A DNA stretch of 64,000 nucleotides from Pseudobutyrivibrio sp. (GCA_017557435.1 JAFYYR010000006.1:38118-102117), one strand, 5' to 3'; shown: positions 18,687-29,283, counted from the stretch's first letter. The notes: a model not told the origin generated them from the sequence alone. A program made the numbers and translations.

Positions 18687-18712
18687 TAGTTTTATTTTGG
18701 GAGGGGGTATAA

Positions 18713-20260
18713 ATGCAGGTATTTCATGGAACAATTCTCACATGCGACGAGAATAATACTGTAGCGAACTATCTGGTAGAAAGAGAAGGCAGAATTGCCT
18801 ATATCGGAGAGACGCTACCGACTCAGTATGAGGTTGTACCACCTATTGAATTGGGAAATAATGTTATGATACCAGCTTTTGTTGATACCCATTTACATTA
18901 CTCAGGTTTTTCTGTTTTACACAGGATGTTTCCAATTAGCGATACAGATTCCAATGCAAATATTTTGGAGCAGTTAAAGGATTACTCTGTTAATACCCGA
19001 GAAAACATAATAGTTGGATTTGGCGCTACTGAGTATGCAGTTAGCGAGGGACATCTTATCCTTAGGGAGCAGCTTGATTTGGCCTGCAATGACAAGCCAG
19101 CATTTATTATCAAGCATGATGCCCACTCAGGTGTTGCCAACACTTTGTTTTTAAATGCTATTCAATCTAAAATCGCTAATTTAAGAGGCTATAATCCAGA
19201 TACTGGTGAATTGAGACAGGAGGCCTTTATGGCAGCCTGCGAGTTTATCACTCACGGCCTTTCTACCAAAAAGGTTATCGACTCTATGGTAGAGACAGCT
19301 GACTTTCTTGCCAGCAAGGGTATAGGACTTATCTGTTCAGCCAGTGGACTTGGTTTTATCAGAGACTACGATTTTGATATGGAGCGCTCTGTTGCCAAGG
19401 GACTTGATAATGGCATGCAGATTCGTGCAGCATACCAGACGGCCAATATGGATAAGATAGCCAAAAAGGACATGACTCGAGTAGTGTTTGCCAATTTGGA
19501 TGGCACCTTCTCCAATATGGATGCGGCGCTAATCGATAATTATGAGACTATTAATAACAAGGGATTGTCTTATTTTGAAGATGTAGATGTTCAGAAGTTT
19601 TGTATTAATGCCAATAGAGCAGGCTATCAGATAGCTCTTCATGCTGTTGGAGACGCGGCCTTTGAGCAGGCGGTCAATGCTATCGCCATGGCTTTAGAGG
19701 ATTATCCTAGATATGATCATCGTCATGTGATACTTCACGGTAGTTTACCAACTGAGCAGGGACTAAAGACTTGTGCCAAATACAAGATAATGATATCTAT
19801 GAAGCCTTCCATGCTATCCCATACTGACGGAGCAGAGGAGTTCCTTGAAAGTATGATAGGCAAGGACCGTCTAGACAGAATCAATCCTCTTAGAACTATT
19901 CAGGATTTAGGTATAAAAGTGTGCTTCAATTCAGATGCACCAGCGTCAAATCCAGACCCAATTCTTTGGATTCATGATGCATGCAATAACAGAAACAAAT
20001 CACAGTCTGTTTCAGTATACGAGGCTCTCAGGATGGCTACCTTCAACGGAGCATATTCTGTTTTTGATGAAAAGGAGAGAGGCTCCCTTGAAATGGGCAA
20101 GAGCTGTGATTTAACTATTCTTGATGCCAATCCATTTGAGGTACCTGTGGATGAGATTAAGAATATCAACGTGGTAGATATGTATCTTAAGGGCAAGCCA
20201 TATCAGCGTTCAAGAATGGGCTCTATGGCCACTATGTTAAGAGGTATGTTCCCACAATAA
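18713..20260 (+). CDS. Metal-dependent amidohydrolase (YtcJ-like)
   Basis: The protein has 515 residues of the amidohydrolase superfamily TIM barrel. Metal ligands are H60 and H62 in VDTHLHYSG. Later histidines occur in IALHAVGDAAF and VILHGSLP, and the catalytic aspartate is in CFNSDAPASNPDP. The C-terminal strand returns to the N-terminal beta sandwich (KSCDLTILDANPFEV). Substrate unknown; relatives act on amides, imides or formamides. GGGAGGGGG precedes the ATG. The gene ends at a terminator at 20278. Confidence 0.85.
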   Translation: MQVFHGTILTCDENNTVANYLVEREGRIAYIGETLPTQYEVVPPIELGNNVMIPAFVDTHLHYSGFSVLHRMFPISDTDSNANILEQLKDYSVNTRENIIVGFGATEYAVSEGHLILREQLDLACNDKPAFIIKHDAHSGVANTLFLNAIQSKIANLRGYNPDTGELRQEAFMAACEFITHGLSTKKVIDSMVETADFLASKGIGLICSASGLGFIRDYDFDMERSVAKGLDNGMQIRAAYQTANMDKIAKKDMTRVVFANLDGTFSNMDAALIDNYETINNKGLSYFEDVDVQKFCINANRAGYQIALHAVGDAAFEQAVNAIAMALEDYPRYDHRHVILHGSLPTEQGLKTCAKYKIMISMKPSMLSHTDGAEEFLESMIGKDRLDRINPLRTIQDLGIKVCFNSDAPASNPDPILWIHDACNNRNKSQSVSVYEALRMATFNGAYSVFDEKERGSLEMGKSCDLTILDANPFEVPVDEIKNINVVDMYLKGKPYQRSRMGSMATMLRGMFPQ

Positions 20261-20277
20261 TATGATTTGTATTTATG

Positions 20278-20310
20278 AGGCGCCCCTTATATTGAAGGAG
20301 CGCCTTTATT
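20278..20310 (+). terminator. Terminator after the amidohydrolase gene
   Basis: AGGCGC (20278-20283) and GCGCCT (20300-20305) form the stem; TTTATT follows. Confidence 0.65.
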
Positions 20311-20329
20311 GCTTAATAGGAAATATCTG

Positions 20330-20350
20330 GAGTTTTGCAGAGCAAAACTC
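20330..20350 (+). promoter_or_regulatory. Hairpin in the addB leader
   Basis: GAGTTTTGC and GCAAAACTC form a perfect 9-bp stem with loop AGA. It ends 10 bp before the ribosome site of addB. It could protect the mRNA end or influence translation; no T-run follows closely. Confidence 0.5.
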
Positions 20351-20369
20351 TATTTTATAGGAGAATAAT

Positions 20370-23300
20370 ATGTCACTTTCCCTTATTATTGGAAATTCAG
20401 GCAGCGGAAAATCAACAAGCATCTATACTCGAATCATCAAAGAGTCTATGGAACACAAGGACAAAAATTTCTTAGTGATTGTACCAGAGCAATACACTAT
20501 GTCCACCCAGAGACTTTTAGTTTCCATGCACCCTAACAAATGCATAATGAATATCGATGTGCTCTCATTTAACAGACTGGCATATCGTGTCTTCGAGGAG
20601 CTTGGAGCGGCTGTTCACGCTGTTTTGGATGATACAGGAAAGTCACTTGTCATAAGAAAGCTTGTAGAAAATCATTTAAATGACCTAAGTGTATTAAGAA
20701 ATAATATTACTAGAGTAAGTTATATCACTCAGGTTAAGTCGCTGATTTCTGAGATGACTCAGTACAATATTACTCCAGAGAAGCTAAAGTCCATGATAGA
20801 TTCTCCTACTATGTCTGAGAGCTTCAAAAGAAAAGCTACTGATTTATCAGTTTTGTATACAGCGTTTCTTGATTTTATAGATGGCAAATTTGTCACAACA
20901 GAATCTATTTTATCTACTTTAAATTCTATGATAGATGATTCTGATATAGTTTGCGGTTCGACGGTAGTACTTGATGGATTTACTGGATTTACTCCAATCC
21001 AGTACCAGCTTGTAGAGCATATGCTTAAGATTTGCTCAGAAGTTGCGGTAACAATCACAGCAGACGAGGATACCCCTCTTTTTGAAAATTTGGCAGATGA
21101 TGAACTTTTTTCTATGTCATCAGAGTTTGTCCGCAAGCTAACTACTATTTCGAAAAATGCTAAGGTTCAGATTAATGAGCCTTATTATATAAATGAGGAA
21201 AATGGTTGGCTCAGTGCCAATCCAGTTCTTACCCATCTGGAGAAAAACATTTTTAGAAACAAGACCAAAGCATACCAGGGTCAGGTAGGGGATTCTATCA
21301 ATCTTGTGAGCCTTAAAAATGCCAGAGAAGAATTAGAATTTGTTGCCATTAATATCAGCCGCCTTGTAAGAGCTGGGATGCATTACAAGGATATAGCTGT
21401 TGTTGCTCCTGACTTGGAGCAGTATAGATACCTTGTATCAGGGATTTGGTCAGATTACAACATCCCTTACTTTGTTGACGCCAAAACTGAGATCCTATTC
21501 CATCCAATGTCTGAGATGGTAGATTCTATTTTTGATATTTTCACTAGAAATTTTAGAAGCGAAGATGTCTTTAGGTTTTTACGAACAGGATTAACAGATT
21601 TATCCTTTGAAGAAATTGATTATCTGGAAAACTATATTATTGCAACTGGAATACGTGGAAAAAATAAATATTTTCATCCATTTGCAATCAGGTCCAACTC
21701 ATATAGAGAAGATGATGATTTACTAAAAGTAAATGAGATAAGAGAAAAATTTATAAAGCCATTTGTTGAGTTTGATAAGGCTATAGAAAAGGAAGCTACA
21801 GTTGAAAATATAGCACGAGCATTATATGGATTTTTCTTAGCCTATGATGTAGAAAAAAAGATTAATGCCAGAGGCAAGCTATATGAAGAAACTGATGCAG
21901 TTAAATCAAAAGAGTACAGCCAGATTTATCCTGTAATCATAGATATTTTAGACAAAATGGTTTCTATATTAGGTGAGGATGTAATGGATATAGAGGAGTT
22001 CCATGACATTTACGAGGCAGGTCTTTCTGCTGCTTCTATAGGTGTCATCCCACCAGCAGCCGACAGTGTTATTCTAGGTGATATAGAAAGAACCAGATTA
22101 TCAAATATCAAGGTACTATTTTGTCTGGGAGCATCTGATGATTCTATTCCTAAAAAGGTAGAAAATGGCGGTATCCTTTCTCAATTAGAAAGAGAGCAGT
22201 TGCTAGATTTAGGATTTGAACTTGCGCCTTCTGATAGACAAAAATCGTTTAGACAGCGATTCTATCTCTATTTGATGCTGACAAAGCCAAATGAAAAACT
22301 TTTCCTTACTATGCCTCGAGTAGATGGTGCAGGTAAGGGAGTTAATCCATCTTATCTTGTGGATGTGATTACAAAACTTTTCCCAGCAGTAAGCCTTAGG
22401 GAGATAGAGGATTTTGAAATAGCAGATAGGACTCTTGCAAAAAAAAGCAGCTTAAAGCTCTTGATAGAGCTTATCAATCGCATTAGCACATACGGAATTG
22501 ATACTTTAGATGATGTGGAAAAAGATGTATTTGTCCACCTGGTTGATTGGGCAAAAAATGAAGAGTCAGTGGATTTTGATACCTGCTTAAAGGCTGCATT
22601 TTATGAGCATTCACCGGAGCGAGTTGATGAAGATATAATGCTTGCTGTCAATGAGGCATTTAACGAGGATGAGACTGTTTCAGGTTCTGTGTCTAAGTTT
22701 GAGGAATACAATGAGTGCGGATACAAATATTTCCTGACCTATGTTTTAAACCTCAAGGAGCGAGAAGAATTTGAGCTATCAAGTATCGACATGGGTAACT
22801 TTTACCATGAGGCAATTGAGCGCTATTCTGATAGCCTAAAGGCCGATGGCAAAAGCTTCAAATCTGTTTCAAAAGAAGAGCGAGAAGCCTATATTGATAT
22901 GGCTATTAATCAGACATTTGAGGCTATGGCAAAGGTAAATACTTTAGAGGACTCTACCCAGCGATACATAGTAGAATCCATGAAGGATACCTTAAGATAC
23001 ACTGTGGAGGTCATCACCACTCAGATAAAAAGAGGCGAATTTGAACCTGCATTTTTTGAGGAGCCAATTCAAACATCTATTACGGATACTTCAAATGGAG
23101 AGACTATTGCCAACCTTAAGGGCAAGGTAGATAGAATAGATATTGCAGGGGATGATGACAAAGCAGTTAGAATTATCGATTATAAGTCTAGCGGACATAA
23201 GTTAGATTTAAGTGAGTGCTACTATGGCCTTTCTATGCAGCTGCCTATTTATATGGGAGTTGTTCTTGAAAAGTTAAAGGAGCGTTATCCAGATTCTAAG

Positions 23301-23807
23301 CTACACTCATCAGCTATGCTTTATTATGAGATGGCTAACAAATATTTAGAGACTACAAAGAGTGCTTCCTCTAGTGAGGAGGAGAGACTAAAGCTTAGCA
23401 AGATGGATGGACTGTTGTCATCTGACAAGGATGATTTATTTGCCAACGATTCTACAGTAGGTACAGAAGAGGGGCAGACAGATAAGTCATCTATAGTTCC
23501 TTATGCAATCAAAAAGGACGGAGAGCTTGCTAAGACTACCAATGCTGTAAGCAGAGAGGATATGGATACTGTAATTAAGTATGGAGCTTTTACAGCAAGC
23601 CAGGCAGCCAAAGACATTATCGCCGGCAAATTTGATTGCAAACCAGCAAGACTTGGTACAATCGATGCATGTCGATTCTGTAGATATAAAAGCGTTTGTC
23701 ATTTCAATGAAAATGAACAGGGATTTGAAGCCAGAAACTTTTCTAAGCTTGAGGATAGAGATGAAGTAATCAGGCTTATGAAAGAGAAGATGGAAGAAGG
23801 AGAATAA
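20370..23807 (+). CDS. addB: ATP-dependent helicase/deoxyribonuclease subunit B
   Basis: This 1145-residue AddB subunit of the AddAB helicase-nuclease processes double-strand ends for recombination. Walker A is GNSGSGKST (residues 8-16). The C-terminal RecB-like nuclease shows KGKVDRIDI and IIDYKSS. Four cysteines for the 4Fe-4S cluster are C783 (NECGYKYF), C1101, C1104 and C1110 (CRFCRYKSVC). Length is normal for clostridial AddB. addA begins 3 bp after its stop. Confidence 0.96.
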   Translation: MSLSLIIGNSGSGKSTSIYTRIIKESMEHKDKNFLVIVPEQYTMSTQRLLVSMHPNKCIMNIDVLSFNRLAYRVFEELGAAVHAVLDDTGKSLVIRKLVENHLNDLSVLRNNITRVSYITQVKSLISEMTQYNITPEKLKSMIDSPTMSESFKRKATDLSVLYTAFLDFIDGKFVTTESILSTLNSMIDDSDIVCGSTVVLDGFTGFTPIQYQLVEHMLKICSEVAVTITADEDTPLFENLADDELFSMSSEFVRKLTTISKNAKVQINEPYYINEENGWLSANPVLTHLEKNIFRNKTKAYQGQVGDSINLVSLKNAREELEFVAINISRLVRAGMHYKDIAVVAPDLEQYRYLVSGIWSDYNIPYFVDAKTEILFHPMSEMVDSIFDIFTRNFRSEDVFRFLRTGLTDLSFEEIDYLENYIIATGIRGKNKYFHPFAIRSNSYREDDDLLKVNEIREKFIKPFVEFDKAIEKEATVENIARALYGFFLAYDVEKKINARGKLYEETDAVKSKEYSQIYPVIIDILDKMVSILGEDVMDIEEFHDIYEAGLSAASIGVIPPAADSVILGDIERTRLSNIKVLFCLGASDDSIPKKVENGGILSQLEREQLLDLGFELAPSDRQKSFRQRFYLYLMLTKPNEKLFLTMPRVDGAGKGVNPSYLVDVITKLFPAVSLREIEDFEIADRTLAKKSSLKLLIELINRISTYGIDTLDDVEKDVFVHLVDWAKNEESVDFDTCLKAAFYEHSPERVDEDIMLAVNEAFNEDETVSGSVSKFEEYNECGYKYFLTYVLNLKEREEFELSSIDMGNFYHEAIERYSDSLKADGKSFKSVSKEEREAYIDMAINQTFEAMAKVNTLEDSTQRYIVESMKDTLRYTVEVITTQIKRGEFEPAFFEEPIQTSITDTSNGETIANLKGKVDRIDIAGDDDKAVRIIDYKSSGHKLDLSECYYGLSMQLPIYMGVVLEKLKERYPDSKLHSSAMLYYEMANKYLETTKSASSSEEERLKLSKMDGLLSSDKDDLFANDSTVGTEEGQTDKSSIVPYAIKKDGELAKTTNAVSREDMDTVIKYGAFTASQAAKDIIAGKFDCKPARLGTIDACRFCRYKSVCHFNENEQGFEARNFSKLEDRDEVIRLMKEKMEEGE

Positions 23808-23810
23808 AAA

Positions 23811-26800
23811 GTGGCGTTAACTAAAGAACAGATTAAAGTTCGTGATACAAGAAAAAAGAATATGTTAGTAAGCGCTGCTGCCGGAAGTGGAAAGACATTT
23901 GTGTTGGTAGAGCGCATTATATCTCAGATACTTGATGAGAAAAATGGCATCGATGTAGACAGAATTCTTGTGGTGACATTTACAACTGCTGCCGCTGCTG
24001 AGATGAAGGACAGAATTCGCGTAGCCATTGACAAGGCTGTTGCAGAAAAAGCGGACAATGGCAGAATTCGCTCTCAGGCTACCCTTATTCACAATGCCCA
24101 GATTCGTACTATAGATAGTTTCTGTAATTGGGTGGTTAAGAATTATTTCTACGAGATAAATATGGATCCATCCTTCAGAGTTGGAACTACTGGCGAGCTT
24201 AAGATGCTTTCAGATGAGGTATTCTCTGATTTGCTTTCAAATAGACTTCAGGAGAATGAAGGGGACTTTAGACTATTAGCTGATTCATATATAGTGGGCC
24301 GTAATATAGACACTCTTAAAAATATGGTCTTTGAGCTTCATAAAAAGGCTACCAGTTTTGCATGGGTTGACGAATGGTACGAGGACGCACTTCGTATATA
24401 CGATATAGATTCAATAGAAGCCCTTCAGTCATCTGATTTTATGAAGGCATTACTTGATTACACTAATATGAGCTTAGACTCTATTATAGGAAGAATTAAA
24501 AGAATTATTAGCTTATATACAGTGGATTGTGATTCAAAGGACAAGACTATTCTTTCAAATGAACTATCATATTTTACAGCTATTTATGATGCTGCCACCT
24601 ATGATGAAAAGAGGACTTTATTTGATGGATTTGTGCCTGAAAGATGGTCTAGTAAAAACACATCTTTAAATGATTATGAGCTAGCTCAGGCAAAAGATTT
24701 TCGAGATTCATATAAAAAGCTGATTGAAGGTTTGAAAGCAGACTTTTTTAATCAGTCCCTTGATGAGCTTTTTGACAGTCTTTTATATGTAAAAAGACAG
24801 GCTGTGGCTCTTATTGATTTTGCCAGAGATTACTCAGATGCGTTGATGGCGGAAAAAAGAAAAAAGAATATATTTGATTTTAATGATGTGGAGCATATGG
24901 CTCTTGAGATTCTTAGAAACAAAGAATCAAAGGAACATGAAAAGCGTCCAGTAGCAATAGAGCTATGCAATCACTTTAAGGAAGTAATGGTAGATGAGTA
25001 TCAGGATTCCAATGAATTGCAGGAACAGATTCTTACTGCAGTTAGCTCTGACAATAATTACTTTACTGTAGGTGATGTAAAGCAGTCTATCTATGCCTTT
25101 AGACAGGCTAGCCCACAGCTTTTTATAGATAAGCTAGGCACCTATCCTCAGGATGATTCATCTGATTCAATTCGAGTTGATTTAGATTGTAATTTCAGAA
25201 GTAGAGGAGAGGTTTTACATTTTTGTAATCAGGTCTTTAGACCTCTTATGCAACCAGATATGGGTGGAGTTACTTATGATGACAAAGCAGCCCTTAAAGT
25301 AGGTGACGACACTTTCCCTGGAGATCCTAGTGATTATAAGCCAGAGATGATTATAGCCGCTCAGAATCCTGAGGACATGGCTACAATGGATATTGATGAT
25401 GCTGATGAACTAGAGGCCCACGTGGTTGCATCTAAAATCAAAAAGCTTTTAGCTGATGGATTTCAGGTTAGTGCTAAGGGAGAAGATGGTCGCATACTTC
25501 GTCATATGAAATTATCAGATGTGGTTATTTTAATGCGTGCCACAACAGGTCATGCAGATAAATATATTAGTGTTTTAAAAGACAGTGGTATTCCAGCCTA
25601 TGTGGCAGAGGAAAAGGGATTTTTTGAGCGAGAAGAAATCGAGACTGTTTTATCTATGCTGAAAATCATCGATAATCCATTTGATGATATTCCACTTGCA
25701 GCAGTTTTGCATTCTCCTATGTTTGGATTCACATCCAATAGATTGGCCCAGATAAGAGCCACAGATGGTAAGTCACCTTTATATACATGTCTAAGAGAAT
25801 ATAGTGAAAAACACTCAGCAGATGATGTAAAATACTTCCTTGATTCACTTGAGAATCATAGAAATGCAGCGGTAGATACACCTATTCACAAGATGATAGA
25901 AAAGGTTCTTGAGGATACAGGTTATGGACTGTATGTAAGTGCGCTACCTCTTGGCAAGATGGCTAGAGCTAATCTAGATAAGCTTATTGATGAGGCTGTT
26001 GCATTTGAGAGCACCAGCTTTAAGGGACTGTCTAGATTCGTTAATTATATAGAGGGACTTAAAAGCTATGACGAGGATTTAGGTGTTGCCAAGACGGTTG
26101 GTGAAAATGATAATGCAGTTCGTATTATGACCATTCATAAGAGTAAGGGACTTGAGTTTCCTGTATGTTTTGTTTCAGGACTAGGCAGAGGTTTCAAAGA
26201 CGAAGCAGGTACATTTGCCTACGATAATTCTCTGGGACTGGCTCTTAATTACAGGAATCCTAAGGAGCGTATTACATTTAAAACCAGCTTTTATAATCTG
26301 ATAAAGAAAAAAGCCAATGCAAGTAGCAAGGGAGAGTTACTTAGAATCTTATATGTTGCGCTCACCCGTCCAGTTGATAAGCTTATTCTTACAGCTGCAA
26401 TTAAGCCTACATCAAAAAAGAGTGTGCCAGATATTTTGGATGAATATACAGCAAATGATACAGTCCTTGATTACTATACAAAGGAAAAGGCACAGTCTTC
26501 CATTGAGCTTATCATTAGAGCTCTTAATGCATCAGCGGCAGACTATAGCAGGACTATTGTAGACTGCAGCCAGCTTTTGGTGCAGGAGGTGGAAAAGTCT
26601 ATTGTGAAAGAGCAGGCCCGCAGATTAATTGAAGAATTAAAAGCTAATGATTCAGAGGAAGACAATCCTATCGTAAATACGATTTCATTTGAGTACGAAG
26701 GCGACGCTGATAGCAAATATAAAAATAAATACTCTGTTTCAGAAATTAAGCATCAGGCAATGGAGATGGCGTTTGAGTTCAATGCAGATGCTGCTCCTGC

Positions 26801-27407
26801 ATTTATACATACTGAAGAAGAAGCTTACATTCCTAAGTTTATGCTAAAGGGAAATACTGACGCAGATACTGACTTAGGAGATGGTGTTCCTGCAGGTGCA
26901 CTTTATGGTACAGCTATGCATAGATTCATGGAGTGCTTTGATTTTGCCAGAGAGGATTTTGCTTCATCATTTAAGGAACAATTATCATACATGACAACAG
27001 TTCATAGTCTATCTGATGATGAGCAAAAGAGAATTAATTATAAAAAGCTACAGGGATTTTTAAATGATGACATTGCTGCTAGAATGAGTAAAGCTGCCTT
27101 AAAGGGCAAGCTCTACAAGGAGAAGCCGTTTGTATACGGAAGCAATGGTAAAGAGCTTTTTGGCGATGAATCCTCAACAGAAGAAATGCTTTTAGTGCAA
27201 GGCATCATAGATGTTTTCTTTGAAGAAGATGATGGAATAGTACTTCTTGATTATAAGACTGATAGAGTGGACGAAGACAGTCAATTAGTGCTAAGATATG
27301 AAAAGCAATTGCAGCTCTACAAGGAGGCAATTGAAAAAGCTTACAATATACCAGTGAAGGAAGTGTTATTATATTCCTTCGCACTGGAGAAAACGATAGG
27401 AGTTTAG
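23811..27407 (+). CDS. addA: ATP-dependent helicase/nuclease subunit A
   Basis: The protein has 1198 residues. Walker A is SAAAGSGKTFVLVERI (residues 21-36). Walker B reads MVDEYQDSNELQ. Motif VI lies in ILYVALTRP, and motif V near RIMTIHKSKGLEFPV. The C-terminal nuclease has LLDYKTDRV. The start is GTG at 23811 with AGAAGGAGAA upstream. It partners with AddB, encoded immediately upstream. Confidence 0.96.
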   Translation: MALTKEQIKVRDTRKKNMLVSAAAGSGKTFVLVERIISQILDEKNGIDVDRILVVTFTTAAAAEMKDRIRVAIDKAVAEKADNGRIRSQATLIHNAQIRTIDSFCNWVVKNYFYEINMDPSFRVGTTGELKMLSDEVFSDLLSNRLQENEGDFRLLADSYIVGRNIDTLKNMVFELHKKATSFAWVDEWYEDALRIYDIDSIEALQSSDFMKALLDYTNMSLDSIIGRIKRIISLYTVDCDSKDKTILSNELSYFTAIYDAATYDEKRTLFDGFVPERWSSKNTSLNDYELAQAKDFRDSYKKLIEGLKADFFNQSLDELFDSLLYVKRQAVALIDFARDYSDALMAEKRKKNIFDFNDVEHMALEILRNKESKEHEKRPVAIELCNHFKEVMVDEYQDSNELQEQILTAVSSDNNYFTVGDVKQSIYAFRQASPQLFIDKLGTYPQDDSSDSIRVDLDCNFRSRGEVLHFCNQVFRPLMQPDMGGVTYDDKAALKVGDDTFPGDPSDYKPEMIIAAQNPEDMATMDIDDADELEAHVVASKIKKLLADGFQVSAKGEDGRILRHMKLSDVVILMRATTGHADKYISVLKDSGIPAYVAEEKGFFEREEIETVLSMLKIIDNPFDDIPLAAVLHSPMFGFTSNRLAQIRATDGKSPLYTCLREYSEKHSADDVKYFLDSLENHRNAAVDTPIHKMIEKVLEDTGYGLYVSALPLGKMARANLDKLIDEAVAFESTSFKGLSRFVNYIEGLKSYDEDLGVAKTVGENDNAVRIMTIHKSKGLEFPVCFVSGLGRGFKDEAGTFAYDNSLGLALNYRNPKERITFKTSFYNLIKKKANASSKGELLRILYVALTRPVDKLILTAAIKPTSKKSVPDILDEYTANDTVLDYYTKEKAQSSIELIIRALNASAADYSRTIVDCSQLLVQEVEKSIVKEQARRLIEELKANDSEEDNPIVNTISFEYEGDADSKYKNKYSVSEIKHQAMEMAFEFNADAAPAFIHTEEEAYIPKFMLKGNTDADTDLGDGVPAGALYGTAMHRFMECFDFAREDFASSFKEQLSYMTTVHSLSDDEQKRINYKKLQGFLNDDIAARMSKAALKGKLYKEKPFVYGSNGKELFGDESSTEEMLLVQGIIDVFFEEDDGIVLLDYKTDRVDEDSQLVLRYEKQLQLYKEAIEKAYNIPVKEVLLYSFALEKTIGV

Positions 27408-27409
27408 TT

Positions 27410-27664
27410 ATGTACGATAAGAAGACAGTAGAAGCATTCCTTAAAAATCAGCTTCAGCTTTTCCCTGAGACAGTAGTGGATACACCAGAGGAGGCAGCAG
27501 AGTTTTTAGAGGATGTATGTGCAGTTGTCTGCAAAAATAAAAAAGAAGTTATTGAGTATCTTGAAGATGAGATGGACGTTACAGGCATGTCTGAGGATGA
27601 GATTCTTTCATCTGAAGAAGTTTTTGCAATTGGTGATGGCAGATATCTCATCGTAGAGGGTTAA
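27410..27664 (+). CDS. Small acidic protein, unknown function
   Basis: The protein has 84 residues, is rich in Glu and Asp, soluble, and probably mostly helical (EEAAEFLEDVCAVVCKNKKEVIEYLEDEMD). It has two cysteines near residues 37 and 41. It starts 2 bp after addA and ends 2 bp before the next gene, so it is clearly part of the operon. No family is recognised. Confidence 0.75.
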   Translation: MYDKKTVEAFLKNQLQLFPETVVDTPEEAAEFLEDVCAVVCKNKKEVIEYLEDEMDVTGMSEDEILSSEEVFAIGDGRYLIVEG

Positions 27665-27666
27665 TT

Positions 27667-28659
27667 ATGAAGTTTATAAAAAGAATTACTGCATTCGTAT
27701 TTACGATATGTCTTACTTTTAGCTTATCTGGATGCACATTCAAGGATAAGACAATATATTTTGATACATCAAGTGGTCGCAGCACAGTTTTTAAAATTGG
27801 AGATATGAAATGCTCTAAAAGAGAGGCCCTTGTTTATCTTTTAAATGAGAAAAATATCTATGGTTCAGTTGATGGAGTTAATCTTTGGACTGAGGATTTT
27901 GATACGGAGACAATGACAGACTCTATCAAGGATCTGACATTAGAGCATCTTACTAAGGTATATGTTCTTAATCTCTATGCACAGGAGCATGAGATAGAGC
28001 TTACCGATGCTGAGTCAAAGGCTTGTGAAGATGCAGCAGAAGAGTATTATGATTCACTTTCTTCTGCAGAGAAATCATTTACCGGTGCCAAGAAAAAAGA
28101 CATCAAAAATATGTATATACGATATGCTCTTGCAACAAAAGTTTACAACGAGCTGATGGATTCAGTTGATGAGGAAGTATCAGAAGATGAGGCTCGTGTA
28201 ATGGAGGCTTTTGTTCTCTTTGTTTCTGACGAGGCAAAGGCAAAAGAGATTCAGGGTATGATTGATTACGGTTATACTTTTGAGCGCCTTGCATCTACAT
28301 ATACTGAGCTTGATACATACCAGGTAACATTTGCAAGAGGCGAGTATCCTGAGGAAGTAGATGAGGTTGTTTTTAACCTTGATACAGAAGAAGTTTCAGG
28401 GGCTATTGCAGCTGATGATGGCTATTATTTCTTCCAGTGTTTGGATAAATATAATGAAGAATTATCAGAGGAAAATAAGACTGTAATCATCGAAAAAAGA
28501 AGACAAAAAGTTTTGGAAGATATTGTTTCAGATTTGGAAGAAAAATATTTTTCTGATATGAATACAAAACTTTGGGAAAGCATTACATTCCCAGAGGATG
28601 CATCAGAATTAATTAGTGGAACCTTCTTTGAGACACTTAACAAATATCTGAAAAATTAA
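27667..28659 (+). CDS. PrsA/SurA-like peptidyl-prolyl isomerase lipoprotein
   Basis: The protein has 330 residues. The signal peptide ends in the lipobox LSGC (Cys23), so it should be anchored on the outer membrane face. A helical SurA-like chaperone region follows (about 45-165). A parvulin-like region lies at about 170-265 (VMEAFVLFVSDEAKAKEIQ..., with FARGEYPEEVDEVVFNL and DDGYYFFQCLDKYN). The role is folding of exported proteins. The parvulin domain is diverged. It is the last gene of the addBA operon. Confidence 0.8.
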   Translation: MKFIKRITAFVFTICLTFSLSGCTFKDKTIYFDTSSGRSTVFKIGDMKCSKREALVYLLNEKNIYGSVDGVNLWTEDFDTETMTDSIKDLTLEHLTKVYVLNLYAQEHEIELTDAESKACEDAAEEYYDSLSSAEKSFTGAKKKDIKNMYIRYALATKVYNELMDSVDEEVSEDEARVMEAFVLFVSDEAKAKEIQGMIDYGYTFERLASTYTELDTYQVTFARGEYPEEVDEVVFNLDTEEVSGAIAADDGYYFFQCLDKYNEELSEENKTVIIEKRRQKVLEDIVSDLEEKYFSDMNTKLWESITFPEDASELISGTFFETLNKYLKN

Positions 28660-28719
28660 TTTAATTTAATGTTATTTTTACAATAAACCATTAATATATC
28701 CTACAAATATTAGTTAATT

Positions 28720-28771
28720 GGTAGAAAATTACCACAATAGACTAGAAATAGTCGAACTAAATGACTATAAT
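28720..28771 (+). promoter_or_regulatory. Promoter region with two small palindromes (DUF6465 gene)
   Basis: TATAAT lies at 28766-28771 with a weak -35. Just upstream are GGTA-gaaaat-TACC (28720-28733) and GACTA-GAAA-TAGTC (28740-28753). The palindromes could be an operator. The ribosome site AGGAGGG lies further down, before 28825. Confidence 0.4.
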
Positions 28772-28824
28772 AAGTTTTAAATAAAATTATTTATTTTGTT
28801 TCATAAAATAGGAGGGTATTAGAA

Positions 28825-29247
28825 ATGGTTACTAGTGCAAAGATTACAGTTGACGACGTAAAGAAGTCAGCTGCTTCTGCCGCAACAGCAGTTAAGTCTG
28901 CAGCAGCAGAGGTTAAGAAGGAAGCTGCAACAGCTAAAAAGGCTGCTACTAAGACAGCAGCAAAAGCTAAGGCTACAGCTACTAAAAAAGCTACAGCAGC
29001 AAAGAAGACTGTTAAGAAAGCTACAGCTAAGAAGACTACAGCTAAAAAGAAAGTAGCTACAACAGCAGTTGTTCAGTATCAGGGACTTGAGTTCTCTGAG
29101 GCAGAGTGCTTAAAGAAAGCACAGGCAGCCTTCAAGAAGGATTATAAGGGAAAGACTCTTGAAGAGCTTAACATCTACATCAAGCCAGAGGAGCGCAAGA
29201 TTTATTATGTAGCTAACAAAGATTGCGTTGGTTCTGCTGATCTTTAA
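28825..29247 (+). CDS. Histone H1-like basic protein with DUF6465-type C-terminal domain
   Basis: The protein has 140 residues. Residues 1-80 are repeats of Ala, Lys and Thr (AAKKTVKKATAKKTTAKKK), like eukaryotic H1 tails. Residues 81-140 form a compact domain (VQYQGLEFSEAECLKKAQAAF...). I associate it with the DUF6465 family seen in Lachnospiraceae. Nonspecific DNA or RNA binding is likely from composition. It is monocistronic, with AGGAGGG upstream and a strong terminator at 29284. Confidence 0.8.
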   Translation: MVTSAKITVDDVKKSAASAATAVKSAAAEVKKEAATAKKAATKTAAKAKATATKKATAAKKTVKKATAKKTTAKKKVATTAVVQYQGLEFSEAECLKKAQAAFKKDYKGKTLEELNIYIKPEERKIYYVANKDCVGSADL

Positions 29248-29283
29248 AATTATTTTTTAGGGTTTAATTTAATGTCGTAGCGC

